A stretch of 64,000 nucleotides of DNA from Leclercia sp. S52 (GTDB lineage Bacteria; Pseudomonadota; Gammaproteobacteria; Enterobacterales; Enterobacteriaceae): contig NZ_CP152474.1 of NCBI RefSeq assembly GCF_039727615.1, positions 2,480,001 through 2,544,000 of the forward strand, in the 5' to 3' direction. The notes beneath the pieces are model-generated. The model ran no database searches. It saw nothing but the letters and a program-made list of their open reading frames with translations, and was not told the DNA's origin. Of the stretch, positions 47,235 through 56,696 are shown in pieces; position 1 is the stretch's first letter; each line of letters begins with the position of its first letter. The position numbers and the translations under genes are program-made.

Positions 47235-47720
47235 TCAGCCCGCGATCGCAAGGGCCGCGACATAAAGCCCGAATCCATACGCCATATGCGTGAACAGACT
47301 CAGCAGGCGAGCCCGCCACGGGTGGGGTGTCCGTGACGCGGCGATGCCAAAACCAAACGCCGGCTGCAGGATGATGAAAGGTGCAAATAACGTTAACAGA
47401 CCCGCCAGCAGGCCTGCTGAAAAAGAGGGCTCACTGAGCCAGACAGGGCCGTTCAGCAAAAGCGGTATAAAAGCAAAAAGTATCCCGGTCAGATAGTGGA
47501 ATACGCAGCCAGCAAATAACTCCCCCGGCATTCGCGGCGATGAGGCAATCGTATGATGGTAAAACGTTCCCCCGGGCAAGCTTAATATCCAGCGCCCCAC
47601 CAGGGCATAGTTCAGTGGCGGAACCTTAAGGACATGTTTTTGACACCATGACCACAAGTCCATCACCAGCGTTGCGCCAATGCCCGTTATGACAGTTTTA
47701 AAAACAATCATCATGTCCAA
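47235..47720 (-). CDS. DUF2938 membrane protein
   Basis: 161 residues with four to five hydrophobic segments. The early KTVITGIGATLVMDLWSWCQKHVLKVPPLNYALVGRWI is the DUF2938 signature. Function unknown. It is divergent from a MerR regulator with a perfect palindrome between, so it is probably that regulator's target. Confidence 0.8.
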   Translation of the reverse strand: MDMMIVFKTVITGIGATLVMDLWSWCQKHVLKVPPLNYALVGRWILSLPGGTFYHHTIASSPRMPGELFAGCVFHYLTGILFAFIPLLLNGPVWLSEPSFSAGLLAGLLTLFAPFIILQPAFGFGIAASRTPHPWRARLLSLFTHMAYGFGLYVAALAIAG

Positions 47721-47769
47721 TACCTGATCCCTTTTTTTAGTGAAATGATAAGCTGTTTGCCAGTGTGCA

Positions 47770-47789
47770 ACTTAAAGCGCGGTTTAAGT
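47770..47789. promoter_or_regulatory. Palindromic operator for the MerR-type regulator
   Basis: ACTTAAAGCGCGGTTTAAGT has perfect seven-base arms (ACTTAAA/TTTAAGT) around six bases. It sits directly before the regulator ATG and 50 bases from the divergent DUF2938 start, the usual place for a MerR-family site. Confidence 0.65.
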
Positions 47790-47791
47790 CA

Positions 47792-48193
47792 ATGATGAAA
47801 GAACTGGATATCGGAGCAATTGCGGATCTGTCCGGGGTTAGCCCCTCAGCGTTGCGGTATTACGAAAAGAAAGGGTTAATCAAACCCGTTGGCCGTAATG
47901 GTCTGAGACGGCAGTACCATGAAAATGTGCTCAGTAAACTGCAACTGATTGCGTTGGGACAGGCGGCGGGATTTACGCTGGATGAAATTGCGTCGATGTT
48001 CGGGACGGAAGGTAAGATAGCGTTGGATCGCGATCGACTTACTCAACGTTCGAGGGAGATTGACGCGACCATTCGCAAACTTCAGCTGTTAAGTCGAGGA
48101 CTAAAGCATGTTGCGCACTGTACCCAGCCAGAGCATACCGATTGCGAAGAATTTAAAAGAGTAGTTGCGAAAGGGCTACGGCTGGTTGGATAA
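47792..48193 (+). CDS. MerR family transcriptional regulator
   Basis: 133 residues. The N-terminal winged helix reads LDIGAIADLSGVSPSALRYYEKKGLIKPVGRNGLRRQY, followed by a dimerisation helix and two C-terminal cysteines (HCTQPEHTDCEEF) that could bind metal or sense redox state. Divergent from the DUF2938 gene. ATG 47792 (or 47795). Confidence 0.87.
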   Translation: MMKELDIGAIADLSGVSPSALRYYEKKGLIKPVGRNGLRRQYHENVLSKLQLIALGQAAGFTLDEIASMFGTEGKIALDRDRLTQRSREIDATIRKLQLLSRGLKHVAHCTQPEHTDCEEFKRVVAKGLRLVG

Positions 48194-48226
48194 ATCCATT
48201 TCATACCCTAAGGTTATCCCGCAATC

Positions 48227-48751
48227 TTAAAAGTCCAACCGCATCCCTACGCGCCGCGCCGGATCGAAACCTATTTCAACTTCCTCTTCTTTCTGGCTTC
48301 TCAGGTGAAGCGGACACGATTCGCCTTCCACTATCTCAAAACCCAGCGTGGCGTAAAAATTTGCATTAAAGGCGGCTATGTTATCTGTTGTCAATGTGGC
48401 ACCGGCCAGGCTGCGTTGTTGCCCGATAGAGAGCAGTGCCTGCATTAATAATCTGCCGATCCCACGGCGCTGCCAGTGTGGATGCACATCAATTTCGGCA
48501 ATATGCAGCCATCTGTTCTCGAATACGCCTGCGACAAATCCTACGGGAGTACCATCTGGAGTAAACGCGGCGAGCAGCAAACCGTCGCGGCTGAAATCAG
48601 CAAAATCTTTCAGGCTATTTGCGACAGCCTGCCCCGTTACCGCCCCTGCTTCGCGCAGTGTCTCAAAAGCCGCTAATTCAATGGCGCGTAATGCAGCAAA
48701 GTGTTCCGGCCGCGCAGGGCTGATAGTGATGTCCGGGCCTGGGTTTTCCAT
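48227..48751 (-). CDS. GNAT family N-acetyltransferase
   Basis: 174 residues; acetyl-CoA site in IDVHPHWQRRGIGRLLMQALL (residues about 87-107), followed by TTDNIAAFNANFYATLGFEIV. Substrate unknown. ATG 48751 chosen; the frame opens at 48766. Confidence 0.85.
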   Translation of the reverse strand: MENPGPDITISPARPEHFAALRAIELAAFETLREAGAVTGQAVANSLKDFADFSRDGLLLAAFTPDGTPVGFVAGVFENRWLHIAEIDVHPHWQRRGIGRLLMQALLSIGQQRSLAGATLTTDNIAAFNANFYATLGFEIVEGESCPLHLRSQKEEEVEIGFDPARRVGMRLDF

Positions 48752-48845
48752 CTGTTCCTCCCCCACTCAGTAAGACAAAATTATGCCTGTCCGCTACTCG
48801 CACGTAGCCTGCATATCGATGACAAAGCGATACTTAACGTCTCCT

Positions 48846-49337
48846 TTAATCGTGGTTATGATCTCTGAGAAAAACGGTCAGTACATCCTTAGGTGGGGTG
48901 ATGCCACTTTCTGAAAGCAGCCAGCCCACCGCGCCCCGATGATATGCTCCATGAAACAGCACATGATTGAGCATATCGACAGCTTTCATTTCTCCCTGTC
49001 CGCCATCGACGAACTGGAATTTTATGGCTTCTACAAGGTCAGCGGGGGTCATTGAATCGACATGTTGAATGTACCACTCTGTGCATTCAGTCATCTTTGT
49101 CAAAAGTTCATCTGGAGAGGGGGTTTCTGGCGTATTCAGGGCAGTGTAGTCGTGCTTCTGACCGGTAATGTTAGCCCGAAAAATCATATCAACGACATAG
49201 ATGTGATTCATCAATCTGAGCGTCAGATGGCGCTTTTCTGCATTAGCAGAAACATCAACTCTTTTAATCGCTTGTAAAGTTTCACTGTCTATCCAGCGCT
49301 TATATCTAAACAACGTAGCTATCTTGTCTGTGCTCAT
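48846..49337 (-). CDS. DinB family protein
   Basis: 163 residues, four-helix DinB fold: LFRYKRWIDSETLQAI at the start, RLMNHIYVVDMIFRANITG and MLNHVLFHGAYHRGAVGWLL at the expected positions, giving the three His of the metal site (HIYVVD, NHVLFH, AYHRG). Function of most members unknown; not the Y-family polymerase that shares the name. Confidence 0.87.
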   Translation of the reverse strand: MSTDKIATLFRYKRWIDSETLQAIKRVDVSANAEKRHLTLRLMNHIYVVDMIFRANITGQKHDYTALNTPETPSPDELLTKMTECTEWYIQHVDSMTPADLVEAIKFQFVDGGQGEMKAVDMLNHVLFHGAYHRGAVGWLLSESGITPPKDVLTVFLRDHNHD

Positions 49338-49579
49338 ACGCCACCTCTTCTATACATTTTTCTATCATATCAGCAACATACCAGGGTACTCCACTCACTT
49401 TTGCTTCCGGCTCTTCACCTGCATCATTTCCTGCCACCCTTCCTCCAGGATAATAGCTTAATCTGCTGCCGCAACCCGCCCATCCACTATACTGACCATT
49501 GCAGTTGTATTTTAGTCAGCAGGATATGAAAGATGAATGACTTGACATCTACCCTACCCATGACCATCAGGAGAACAAC

Positions 49580-50167
49580 ATGCAAAAGCGTAACAAACTG
49601 AAAGTACTGCTGATTGCATCAGCAGTCGCAGCGATGTTCAGCACTGTCGGCGTGCAGGCCCAGTCAACGAGCGCCGCGCAGAGTGACGCCTCAGCCCAGA
49701 CCAGTTCGACCGGATCGATGGCTAAGCTCAGCTCCGGCGACGAAAAAGCGTTAAAAGATATGGCGCAGGCCAATATCAACGAAGTTGCCGCCGCGAAGAT
49801 CGCCCTGAGCAAGGCCAAGAGCAGCGAAGTCAAAGCCTTCGCCCAGAAGATGGTCGATGACCACGGCGATGCCCTGACCAAAGTCCAGACGGTCGCTAAG
49901 CAGAAGGATGTGACATTGCCGACCGAGCCAGACGCTCAGCACAAGGCCATGGCCGACAAGCTGGAAAAAGAGAGTGGCGACGCATTTGACAAGATGTATA
50001 TGGAAAACGCCGGCACCAAAGATCACCGGATGGTGTTGTCGAAACTGCAAAGTGATGCCAAAAACATCAAGGATCCCGATGTGAAGGCCTTGGCCGATGC
50101 GCACACGCCGGTCGTTGAGCAGCATCTGAAGTCGGCTGAGCAGATGAAGATGCCAGCAGATAAATAA
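49580..50167 (+). CDS. DUF4142 periplasmic protein
   Basis: 195 residues with a signal peptide (KVLLIASAVAAMFSTVGVQAQS), a Ser/Ala/Thr linker, and the DUF4142 ferritin-like helical domain (DEKALKDMAQANINEVAAAKIALSKAKSSEVKAFAQKMVDDHG). Often stress-linked. CAGGAGAACAAC precedes the ATG. The 49338-49579 spacer has a TTGACA-like element near 49539 and nothing else. Confidence 0.85.
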   Translation: MQKRNKLKVLLIASAVAAMFSTVGVQAQSTSAAQSDASAQTSSTGSMAKLSSGDEKALKDMAQANINEVAAAKIALSKAKSSEVKAFAQKMVDDHGDALTKVQTVAKQKDVTLPTEPDAQHKAMADKLEKESGDAFDKMYMENAGTKDHRMVLSKLQSDAKNIKDPDVKALADAHTPVVEQHLKSAEQMKMPADK

Positions 50168-50368
50168 CAGGTTGTTCGGTGGTCACAGGGTCCTGCGACC
50201 CGGACTGCCGTCAGGCAGCATGGCGCTAACATTACGAAGGATCCCTTCTGTTACTGTAAGGGCGCATGCTGTCTCCCCCTCCAACACCCCCGATTCTGGT
50301 GTTACAAGGCGCCGCCGTTTTGCGCTATCGTTGCCTCACTTTAAGGAATGATTAACAACGGAATTAAG

Positions 50369-51781
50369 ATGAAACAGCTCGTCGCCTTTTCTTTCGGATT
50401 GCTCTTTGCCGCACCGGCCCTCGCTATCGACATGCCTCCCCCGGCTCCCGTTAAAAGCATCGAATGGCTGCCAGCCAGTACCGTACGTATTGGGCAGGGC
50501 ATCAACGCGGCTTATCGCGTGACGACGATGACGGGCCAGTCCAGTGAGATCTGGATCCACACCGACTGCCAGACCCAGGACAAAACGCTGCTGTTTATCA
50601 ACACCCTGCCGGGTAAAGGGCTGCGCGTCTACAGTACCGACTCCATCGATCGCTTCACGCCGGGCACGCCGTTCGAACCTGAGGCTGACAGCCCATTTAT
50701 GACCACCCCCGGGCTGGATCTCTGTAAGCAGAATATCCCTGCGCCGAAGTGGGCGGGCCTCTCCTCGCCAGAGAAGCAGGGGGATAAGCAGTTTATTGAC
50801 CTGAACAGCAGCCTGCGCGAAGGGACGATGTTAAAAGCGCGTCTGGCGACGGATTTCGACAAAGTCCATCACGATGAGAAATACGGCGCGCCTTACTCGA
50901 TTAAAATCCAGGACGTCGAGCTCAACTGTGAAACAGCCCAGGGTCGCGTCCTTAACACCTTCTCGCTGGATACCCAGGGCCGGGTGACTGACACCGGGGC
51001 CGCGACCGGGCTGTCGCCGGAGATGACGAGAGCGACAAAAACGCTCTGCGCAAGTCCCGATCTTGCGCACTTTAAAGGGACCGGCACTCTGACCTTGCGT
51101 AATAAAGACCTGGCCGATACGGCCCCTGTCCAACCGGATTTAGAACACAATACCCCGGCCGCGTTGCAGCGTTTTGCGCTGCCGACCGAGGTCACTGCTG
51201 TGATCAACAAAACCTTCTCCGATCCGCAGTATCAACCGGCCTTCCGCTCTCTCAGCTATACCCAGAGCGGCCCGGAAACAGAGGGACCCGGGCTGACAGC
51301 CAGAGTGGATGCCCAGCCAGACGGCACAACCTTAACCATCGTCAGGATGGCTATCGGCAATGCCGTGTTTTATTCGCAGTACCAGCGCCTGTTCAACATT
51401 GTGGATGTGAAGAAATGGGAAACCATGTCCGAAGCACCGTGGGTCAGCACCAGACTGGATAACTGGATTACGCTTCCCTTGCAGCCGGGCAAGGCCTTTT
51501 CCTGGTTCAACCAGCTTGCCAACCGGGACAAGCCGCAACAGGATAAAACCCTCAGCCAGACCTGTGTGGCGGGCAAAGCGTGGCACAACGCCGCCGATAT
51601 TCACCCCAACCTGCCCGGGCGCTATCTGGAGTACATCTGTAAAGAGGATCGCGGTGACGGAAAAGAAGCCAGCAGCGACTACGCCTGGTTTGAAGCGCTG
51701 CGGGTATTTATTCGTATCGGCTATCAGGACAACTTTCAGCCGAAACGCTTTACCTTTAGCGATGTCGTGGTGACGCGTTAA
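50369..51781 (+). CDS. Unrecognised exported protein
   Basis: 470 residues with a clear signal peptide (KQLVAFSFGLLFAAPALA). Rich in strands and Cys pairs (TDCQTQDK, LDLCKQN, LNCETAQG, TCVAGKAW, YICKED), typical of a periplasmic protein with disulfides. No domain recognised. ATG 50369 gives the signal peptide; the frame extends to 50348. Confidence 0.75.
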   Translation: MKQLVAFSFGLLFAAPALAIDMPPPAPVKSIEWLPASTVRIGQGINAAYRVTTMTGQSSEIWIHTDCQTQDKTLLFINTLPGKGLRVYSTDSIDRFTPGTPFEPEADSPFMTTPGLDLCKQNIPAPKWAGLSSPEKQGDKQFIDLNSSLREGTMLKARLATDFDKVHHDEKYGAPYSIKIQDVELNCETAQGRVLNTFSLDTQGRVTDTGAATGLSPEMTRATKTLCASPDLAHFKGTGTLTLRNKDLADTAPVQPDLEHNTPAALQRFALPTEVTAVINKTFSDPQYQPAFRSLSYTQSGPETEGPGLTARVDAQPDGTTLTIVRMAIGNAVFYSQYQRLFNIVDVKKWETMSEAPWVSTRLDNWITLPLQPGKAFSWFNQLANRDKPQQDKTLSQTCVAGKAWHNAADIHPNLPGRYLEYICKEDRGDGKEASSDYAWFEALRVFIRIGYQDNFQPKRFTFSDVVVTR

Positions 51782-51793
51782 ACCTGCCTGTAC

Positions 51794-51815
51794 ATCAGCC
51801 CGTTAACGGGCTGAT
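51794..51815. terminator. Terminator-like palindrome
   Basis: ATCAGCCCGTTAACGGGCTGAT, a nine-base-pair stem with TTAA loop, followed by TTCTC. Lies 13 bases after the preceding stop. Confidence 0.65.
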
Positions 51816-51899
51816 TTCTCAAATATTCCGCCTGAAAGCGCGATATCCATCACATTATGCCAGGCTTTATATTCATCACCGAAATATAAGGAGCCTGAT

Positions 51900-52781
51900 A
51901 TGTCGCATAACAACTCACCGGATCAGTACCCTCGCCCTCCCTTCCCTGAGCAGCTTCAACCCTGGCCGGGGCTCGCCTCGCAGATGACGCCTCAGGCCGA
52001 TCATGGCGAGACCAGCTACCGCGGCACCGGCAGGCTCGCAGGCCGTAAAGCGCTTATCACCGGCGGCGATTCGGGGATTGGTCGGGCCGTGGCGATTGCC
52101 TACGCGCGTGAAGGTGCAGACGTGGCCATCAGCTATCTGCCTGAAGAGGAGAGCGACGCGGCAGAAGTGATCAAACTTATCCAGGCGGAAGGCCGTAACG
52201 CCGTCGCGATCCCCGGCGATATTCGCACCGAGTCCTTCTGCGAAACCCTGGTGGAACGCGCGGCCTCGGAGCTGGGCGGGCTTGATATCCTGGTGAACAA
52301 TGCCGGGCGTCAGCAGTTCTCCACCTCGATTCGCAACCTCTCTACCGCCGACTTTGATGCCACCTTCAAAACCAACGTCTATGCCATGTTCTGGATCACC
52401 CGCGCCGCCCTCAACCATCTTTCAACGGGCGCCGCGATCGTTAACACCTCGTCCGTGCAGGCGTTCGATCCAGACGCCATCGTGCTGGACTATGCCCAGA
52501 CCAAAGCCGCCATCGTGGCCTTTACCAAATCGCTGGCAAAACAGCTGGCCAGCGAAGGCATTCGCGTTAATGCCGTGGCACCCGGCCCCTACTGGACGCC
52601 GTTGCAGGTAAGCGGCGGCCAGCCGCAGGAGAAGATCGTCAGCATGGGCTCTGGCACGCCGATGGCACGCCCGGGGCAGCCGGTAGAAATCGCCTCGCTT
52701 TATGTGACTCTGGCCTCGGATGAGAGCAGCTATTGCTCGGGTCAGGTCTGGTGTGCAGACGGTGGCAACGGGACGCTTTAA
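51900..52781 (+). CDS. SDR family oxidoreductase (YghA-like)
   Basis: 293 residues. NAD(P) motif ALITGGDSGIGRAVAIAYAREG (residues about 50-71), DILVNNAGRQQ, catalytic Ser in VNTSSVQAFDP and Tyr-x-x-x-Lys in LDYAQTKAA, ending with the SGQVWCADGGNGTL block. The proline-rich N-terminal extension (about 45 residues, QYPRPPFPEQLQPWPG..) is shared with E. coli YghA-type stress dehydrogenases. AAGGAGCCTGAT precedes the ATG. Confidence 0.87.
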   Translation: MSHNNSPDQYPRPPFPEQLQPWPGLASQMTPQADHGETSYRGTGRLAGRKALITGGDSGIGRAVAIAYAREGADVAISYLPEEESDAAEVIKLIQAEGRNAVAIPGDIRTESFCETLVERAASELGGLDILVNNAGRQQFSTSIRNLSTADFDATFKTNVYAMFWITRAALNHLSTGAAIVNTSSVQAFDPDAIVLDYAQTKAAIVAFTKSLAKQLASEGIRVNAVAPGPYWTPLQVSGGQPQEKIVSMGSGTPMARPGQPVEIASLYVTLASDESSYCSGQVWCADGGNGTL

Positions 52782-52829
52782 TTATCCGTAACGAGAAGAC
52801 AACGCGGCCTGCTGCGCCAGACTAAAGGG

Positions 52830-54665
52830 ATGACTCATTTGAAAAATGCTAAGTACACAATGCCGTTACGCGAGGAAGGATTTATTGGTCTGGGGGATTA
52901 TGCCGCCATCGGTGAGGGCCGCTCCGTGGCGCTTATCGCTCCGGATGGCTCGATTGACTGGTGGAGCGCGCCCAATCTGGACTCACCGCCCCTTTTCGAC
53001 CGGCTGCTTGACCCGAAGATCGGCGGGTTTTTCAGCCTGACGCCCGCGGTCGACTATACCGTCTCGCGTGCCTACCGCGAGGACAGCAACGTGCTGGAAA
53101 CCCGTTATGAGACGGATGACGGCACGGTGCTGTTAACCGAATCCATCAACAGTACCCTGGCGGGGCGTCTGCCCTGGAGCGAGCTGGCCCGGCGGCTGGA
53201 AGGCGTGCGCGGCACCGTGCCTTTCCGGCTCCATCTGCGCTTCGGGACGATGGTCGAAACCCGCTCGCCCTGGCGGTCCGACACCTTCAAGGGCAGCGTT
53301 TACCACATTGGCGACCTGATGGCGATGCTGCACACCAGCGAAAACGTCGTCATCACCCACGCCGATGACGAGGAGATCGAGGCGGAGATCACCCTTAAAA
53401 AGGGAAGCCGGGAGGTTGTCGCCCTTCTCGTGACCCAGAGCGAACCGCTGGCCGTGCCGGACATTCAGGCGATTGATAACCGTATCGAAACCAGCCATGC
53501 CGCCTGGCGGGACTGGGTGCAGGGGCTTAAATACGATGGCCTCTATAAAGATCACGTCATCCGCTCCGCGCTGGCGCTGAAGTTCCTCTGGTACTCGCCA
53601 ACCGGCGCGCTGGCCGCGGCGGCCACGACCTCCCTGCCGGAGGGGATTGGCGGTAAGAAAAACTACGACTACCGCTTTGCCTGGGTAAGAGATGCCTGCC
53701 TGATCATTAAAGCCTTTACCTATCTGGGCACCCTTGAAGAGTGTAAGGCGGCATTTTCCTGGCTGTCGAAAACCATTATCAAACACGGCCCGGAGATGCA
53801 GGCCTGCTATACCCTCGAAGGCGAGCTGGTTCCGGAAGAGAAGTACGTGGAACTGCAGGGCTACCGGGATTCGCAGCCGGTACGGGTGGGCAATAACGCC
53901 CGCAACCAGCGTCAGCTGAGCATGTATGCCGATATGCTTGGGGTGGCAAAGCTGTTTGTCGAAGCGGGCCATATCCTGGACACGGGCACCTCGCGTTTCC
54001 TCGGGCACCTTGCCAATCAGTGCGCCGACCGCTGGCGTATGAAGGACTCGGGGATCTGGGAGCTGCCGGAAGAGCGTCATTACACCCACTCGAAAATGTC
54101 CTGCTGGCTGGCACTGGACTGCGCGGTGGTGCTGGCGGAGCACAGCCATATCGAACCCACATGGAAGGCGCGCTGGGAACGCGAGCGGGACCGGATCCGC
54201 GACTGGGTTGAGGAGCACTGCTGGTCGGAAGCCCATCAGTCCTACTGCTTCTACGTCGGCGACGGCGGGCAGCTGGATGCCTCGCTGGCGCTGGTTTCAC
54301 GCTACGGTGTGAAGGTGGATCCGAAACGCATGAAGCTGACCTATCAGGCCATCCACCAGCAGCTGGGCCATAACAGCGCAATGGTCTATCGCTACAGCGG
54401 CGTTGAGCAGGAAGAAAGCACCTTTATTGCCTGTTCATTCTGGCTGGCAGAGGCCTGGGCATCGATAGGCGAACCGGCGGCTGCCACAGAGAGCATGGAT
54501 GAAATACTTAAGACGCTGTGCCACCGCGGCAACGTTGAAACTTTCAATGAAATGTTTGATACCCGCACCGGCGAGTGGGTCGGCAACATGCCCCAGGGCC
54601 TGAGCCATCTTGCCTTGATCTGCGCGGCACAGGCCATCAGCGAGCATCAGCGGGAGAAGAAATAA
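52830..54665 (+). CDS. Glycoside hydrolase family 15-type protein
   Basis: 611 residues. N-terminal domain begins FIGLGDYAAIGEGRSVALIAPDGSIDWWSAPNLDSPPLFDRLLD, the hallmark of bacterial GH15 glucoamylase/trehalase-like enzymes; the catalytic barrel has NYDYRFAWVRDACLIIKA, MKDSGIWELPEERHYTHSKMSCW (first catalytic Glu region) and EESTFIACSFWLAEA (second). No signal peptide, so cytoplasmic, acting on trehalose or alpha-glucans. 48 bases after the SDR gene on the same strand, so possibly co-transcribed stress genes. Confidence 0.87.
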   Translation: MTHLKNAKYTMPLREEGFIGLGDYAAIGEGRSVALIAPDGSIDWWSAPNLDSPPLFDRLLDPKIGGFFSLTPAVDYTVSRAYREDSNVLETRYETDDGTVLLTESINSTLAGRLPWSELARRLEGVRGTVPFRLHLRFGTMVETRSPWRSDTFKGSVYHIGDLMAMLHTSENVVITHADDEEIEAEITLKKGSREVVALLVTQSEPLAVPDIQAIDNRIETSHAAWRDWVQGLKYDGLYKDHVIRSALALKFLWYSPTGALAAAATTSLPEGIGGKKNYDYRFAWVRDACLIIKAFTYLGTLEECKAAFSWLSKTIIKHGPEMQACYTLEGELVPEEKYVELQGYRDSQPVRVGNNARNQRQLSMYADMLGVAKLFVEAGHILDTGTSRFLGHLANQCADRWRMKDSGIWELPEERHYTHSKMSCWLALDCAVVLAEHSHIEPTWKARWERERDRIRDWVEEHCWSEAHQSYCFYVGDGGQLDASLALVSRYGVKVDPKRMKLTYQAIHQQLGHNSAMVYRYSGVEQEESTFIACSFWLAEAWASIGEPAAATESMDEILKTLCHRGNVETFNEMFDTRTGEWVGNMPQGLSHLALICAAQAISEHQREKK

Positions 54666-54670
54666 TCTAC

Positions 54671-55499
54671 TCAGGCGCGGCCCGCCCGGATCACCATCAT
54701 GATGCCGAGCAGCACGGCACACATCGACAGCAGCATGCGCAGGCTGAAGGTTTCGCCAAGCAGTACCACGCCGCCAAGGGTGGCAAGACAGGGAACGCTC
54801 AGCTGCACCGTGCTGGCGGTCATGGCTTTCATCCTCGGCAGCAGCGTATACCACAGGGCGTAAGCCGCGCCTGAGGCCAGCGCCCCGGACGTCATGGCTA
54901 ACAACAGTCCGGGAGCGCTGGCAAATCTGTCCACGGACGGCAATAGAGAGAGAATGAGGGTGAAGGGTACGGCGAGAATAAAATTCCCCGTCGTTGCCGG
55001 TATCGCCTCCGGCATGCTTTTCCCTTTCACCGAGTAGTACGCCCAGGCCAGCCCGGATCCGATCATCATCAGCGCACTGGTCGGTTCCGGAGCATGCGCG
55101 CCGGGGAGCAGGAGCAGCACCGTGCCTGCCACTGCCAGAAACAGCCCCGCCCCCCTTCAGCAAGCCGACGTTTTCGCCCTGCCGCCAGCCGTAGATGACC
55201 ATGGCCGTCTGAACGGTGCCGAACAGCAGCAGCGCCCCCGTCCCGGTATCGATCTGCAGATAGGACCAGGACATCGCAAGGACATACAGCGTCAGGGCCA
55301 GGCCGCTGCGCCAGTCATAATGTATTTTTGATGCCGGCTTTTTTCTGACGCTCATCAGAACAACCAGGAACAGGGCACCGCTGACGATCCGCACATCGCT
55401 AAAGGTCGCCGGATCGATGTATCCACCGGTCAGCGCCACCCGACACAGGACGGAGTTCGCGGCAAACGCCAGCATGGTGAGTATTATTTTTCCTGTCAT
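54671..55499 (-). pseudogene. EamA/DMT family transporter, frameshifted
   Basis: The first frame (from ATG 55499) reads GKIILTMLAFAANSVLCRVALTGGYIDP.. to GENVGLLKG; the second continues from there as AVAGTVLLLLPGAHAPEPTSALMMIGSGLAWAYYSVKG to ..GIMMVIRAGRA. The break is at six C (55150-55155, plus strand); five joins them as LLKGAGLFLAVAGTV. Corrected length about 275 residues, ten helices, normal for the family. Cargo unknown. Confidence 0.83.
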
Positions 55500-55579
55500 A
55501 CCCTCTCTCACAAGTGCAACCTGCCCGTTTCCGGAACTTCCACAACCTATAATAGTTAAGTAAAACACCGGAGGTGATT

Positions 55580-56257
55580 ATGTGTGGACGTTTTGCCCAG
55601 GCGCAGACCCGGGAAGAGTATCTGGCCTTTCTGGCCGATGAAGCGGAGTGCGATATTCCCTACGACCCGCAACCTATCGGGCGCTATAACGTCGCGCCCG
55701 GCACCAAAGTATTGCTGCTCAGCGAGCGCGAGGATCTGTTGCATCTCGACCCGGTATTCTGGGGTTACGCCCCCGGCTGGTGGGACAAGCCACCGCTGAT
55801 CAATGCCCGCCAGGAGACCGCCGCCAGCAGCCGGATGTTTAAACCGCTGTGGAACCATGGTCGGGCGATTGTCTTTGCCGATGGCTGGTTCGAGTGGAAA
55901 AAAGAGGGAGATAAAAAGCAGCCTTACTTTCTCTATCGCGCCGACGGGCAACCCATTTTTATGGCCGCCATCGGCAGCACGCCGTTTGAACGCGGGGATG
56001 AGGCTGAAGGGTTCCTGATCGTCACCGCCGAGGCGGATAAAGGGCTGGTGGATATTCACGATCGGCGTCCGCTGGTATTAACGCCCGAGGCGGCGCGGGA
56101 ATGGCTGCGCGAGACGGTGAACGGGCAAGAAGCAGAAGAGATCGCCCGGACCGGCGCAGTACCTGCAGACCAGTTCCACTGGCATGCCGTGACAAAGGCG
56201 GTGGGAAATGTGAAAAATCAGGGGCCAGAATTGATTGATGAAATCAGCGGCGCGTAA
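55580..56257 (+). CDS. yedK: YedK/HMCES-type abasic-site protein
   Basis: 225 residues. SRAP domain: Cys2 (MCGRFAQ), which forms the thiazolidine crosslink to abasic sites in single-stranded DNA, Glu in FADGWFEWKK, NARQETAASS, and His in HDRRPLVL. E. coli YedK is the prototype. ATG 55580 is required because Cys2 must be exposed after Met removal; the preceding ATG at 55574 would mask it. GGAGGTGATT is the ribosome site. Confidence 0.93.
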   Translation: MCGRFAQAQTREEYLAFLADEAECDIPYDPQPIGRYNVAPGTKVLLLSEREDLLHLDPVFWGYAPGWWDKPPLINARQETAASSRMFKPLWNHGRAIVFADGWFEWKKEGDKKQPYFLYRADGQPIFMAAIGSTPFERGDEAEGFLIVTAEADKGLVDIHDRRPLVLTPEAAREWLRETVNGQEAEEIARTGAVPADQFHWHAVTKAVGNVKNQGPELIDEISGA

Positions 56258-56355
56258 AATAAAGCCGATAATATTGCTAACCGTAATTTACCGGAATTTA
56301 CTAACACCCTATAAATATAAAAAAGTGTCGTAAGCGAAGCGGCAAATAATATTCA

Positions 56356-56377
56356 GGAGGGCCAAATCGGCCCCCCG
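56356..56377. terminator. Hairpin between yedK and the zinc-ribbon gene
   Basis: GGAGGGCC-AAATC-GGCCCCCC, about seven base pairs. Could end either convergent transcript; no clear T run. Confidence 0.45.
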
Positions 56378-56385
56378 CTTTACAC

Positions 56386-56580
56386 TTAAACAACCTGTTT
56401 TGGCCAGCGTCTCCTTTTCGGGAGTGGCACGCATGAGTGGGCGGTGAGTCGGGTTCCGCAGACGGAACAAACAGCACCATGAGGTTGGGTTTGCGTCAGG
56501 CTAAACGTGGTAAAACGAAATCGCTTACTTGTGCAAACCGGGCACTCAAATTTTAGGTTGGGAATAGCCCCTCCGGGCAA
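56386..56580 (-). CDS. Small zinc-ribbon protein
   Basis: 64 residues with two CxxC knuckles 22 residues apart: CPVC (13-16) and CSVC (38-41), followed by a basic tail (PKRRRWPKQ). The fold would be a zinc ribbon. Only a TTG start is available (56580), which makes the 5' end uncertain. Function unknown. Confidence 0.5.
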   Translation of the reverse strand: MPGGAIPNLKFECPVCTSKRFRFTTFSLTQTQPHGAVCSVCGTRLTAHSCVPLPKRRRWPKQVV

Positions 56581-56696
56581 GTGAATAGAAAGACCACCAT
56601 ACAGTAATTATTAATCGACCAGGGATATATCGTATAAAAACGTCCCATTTCGCCTATATTTCTTTTCTATATCCAGAATATTCGAAAAATAAAGAG

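Noticed and set aside
53133..54236. 367-codon minus-strand frame over the GH15 gene
   Set aside because: Antisense shadow; composition is Arg/His/Gly/Gln-rich without domain features.
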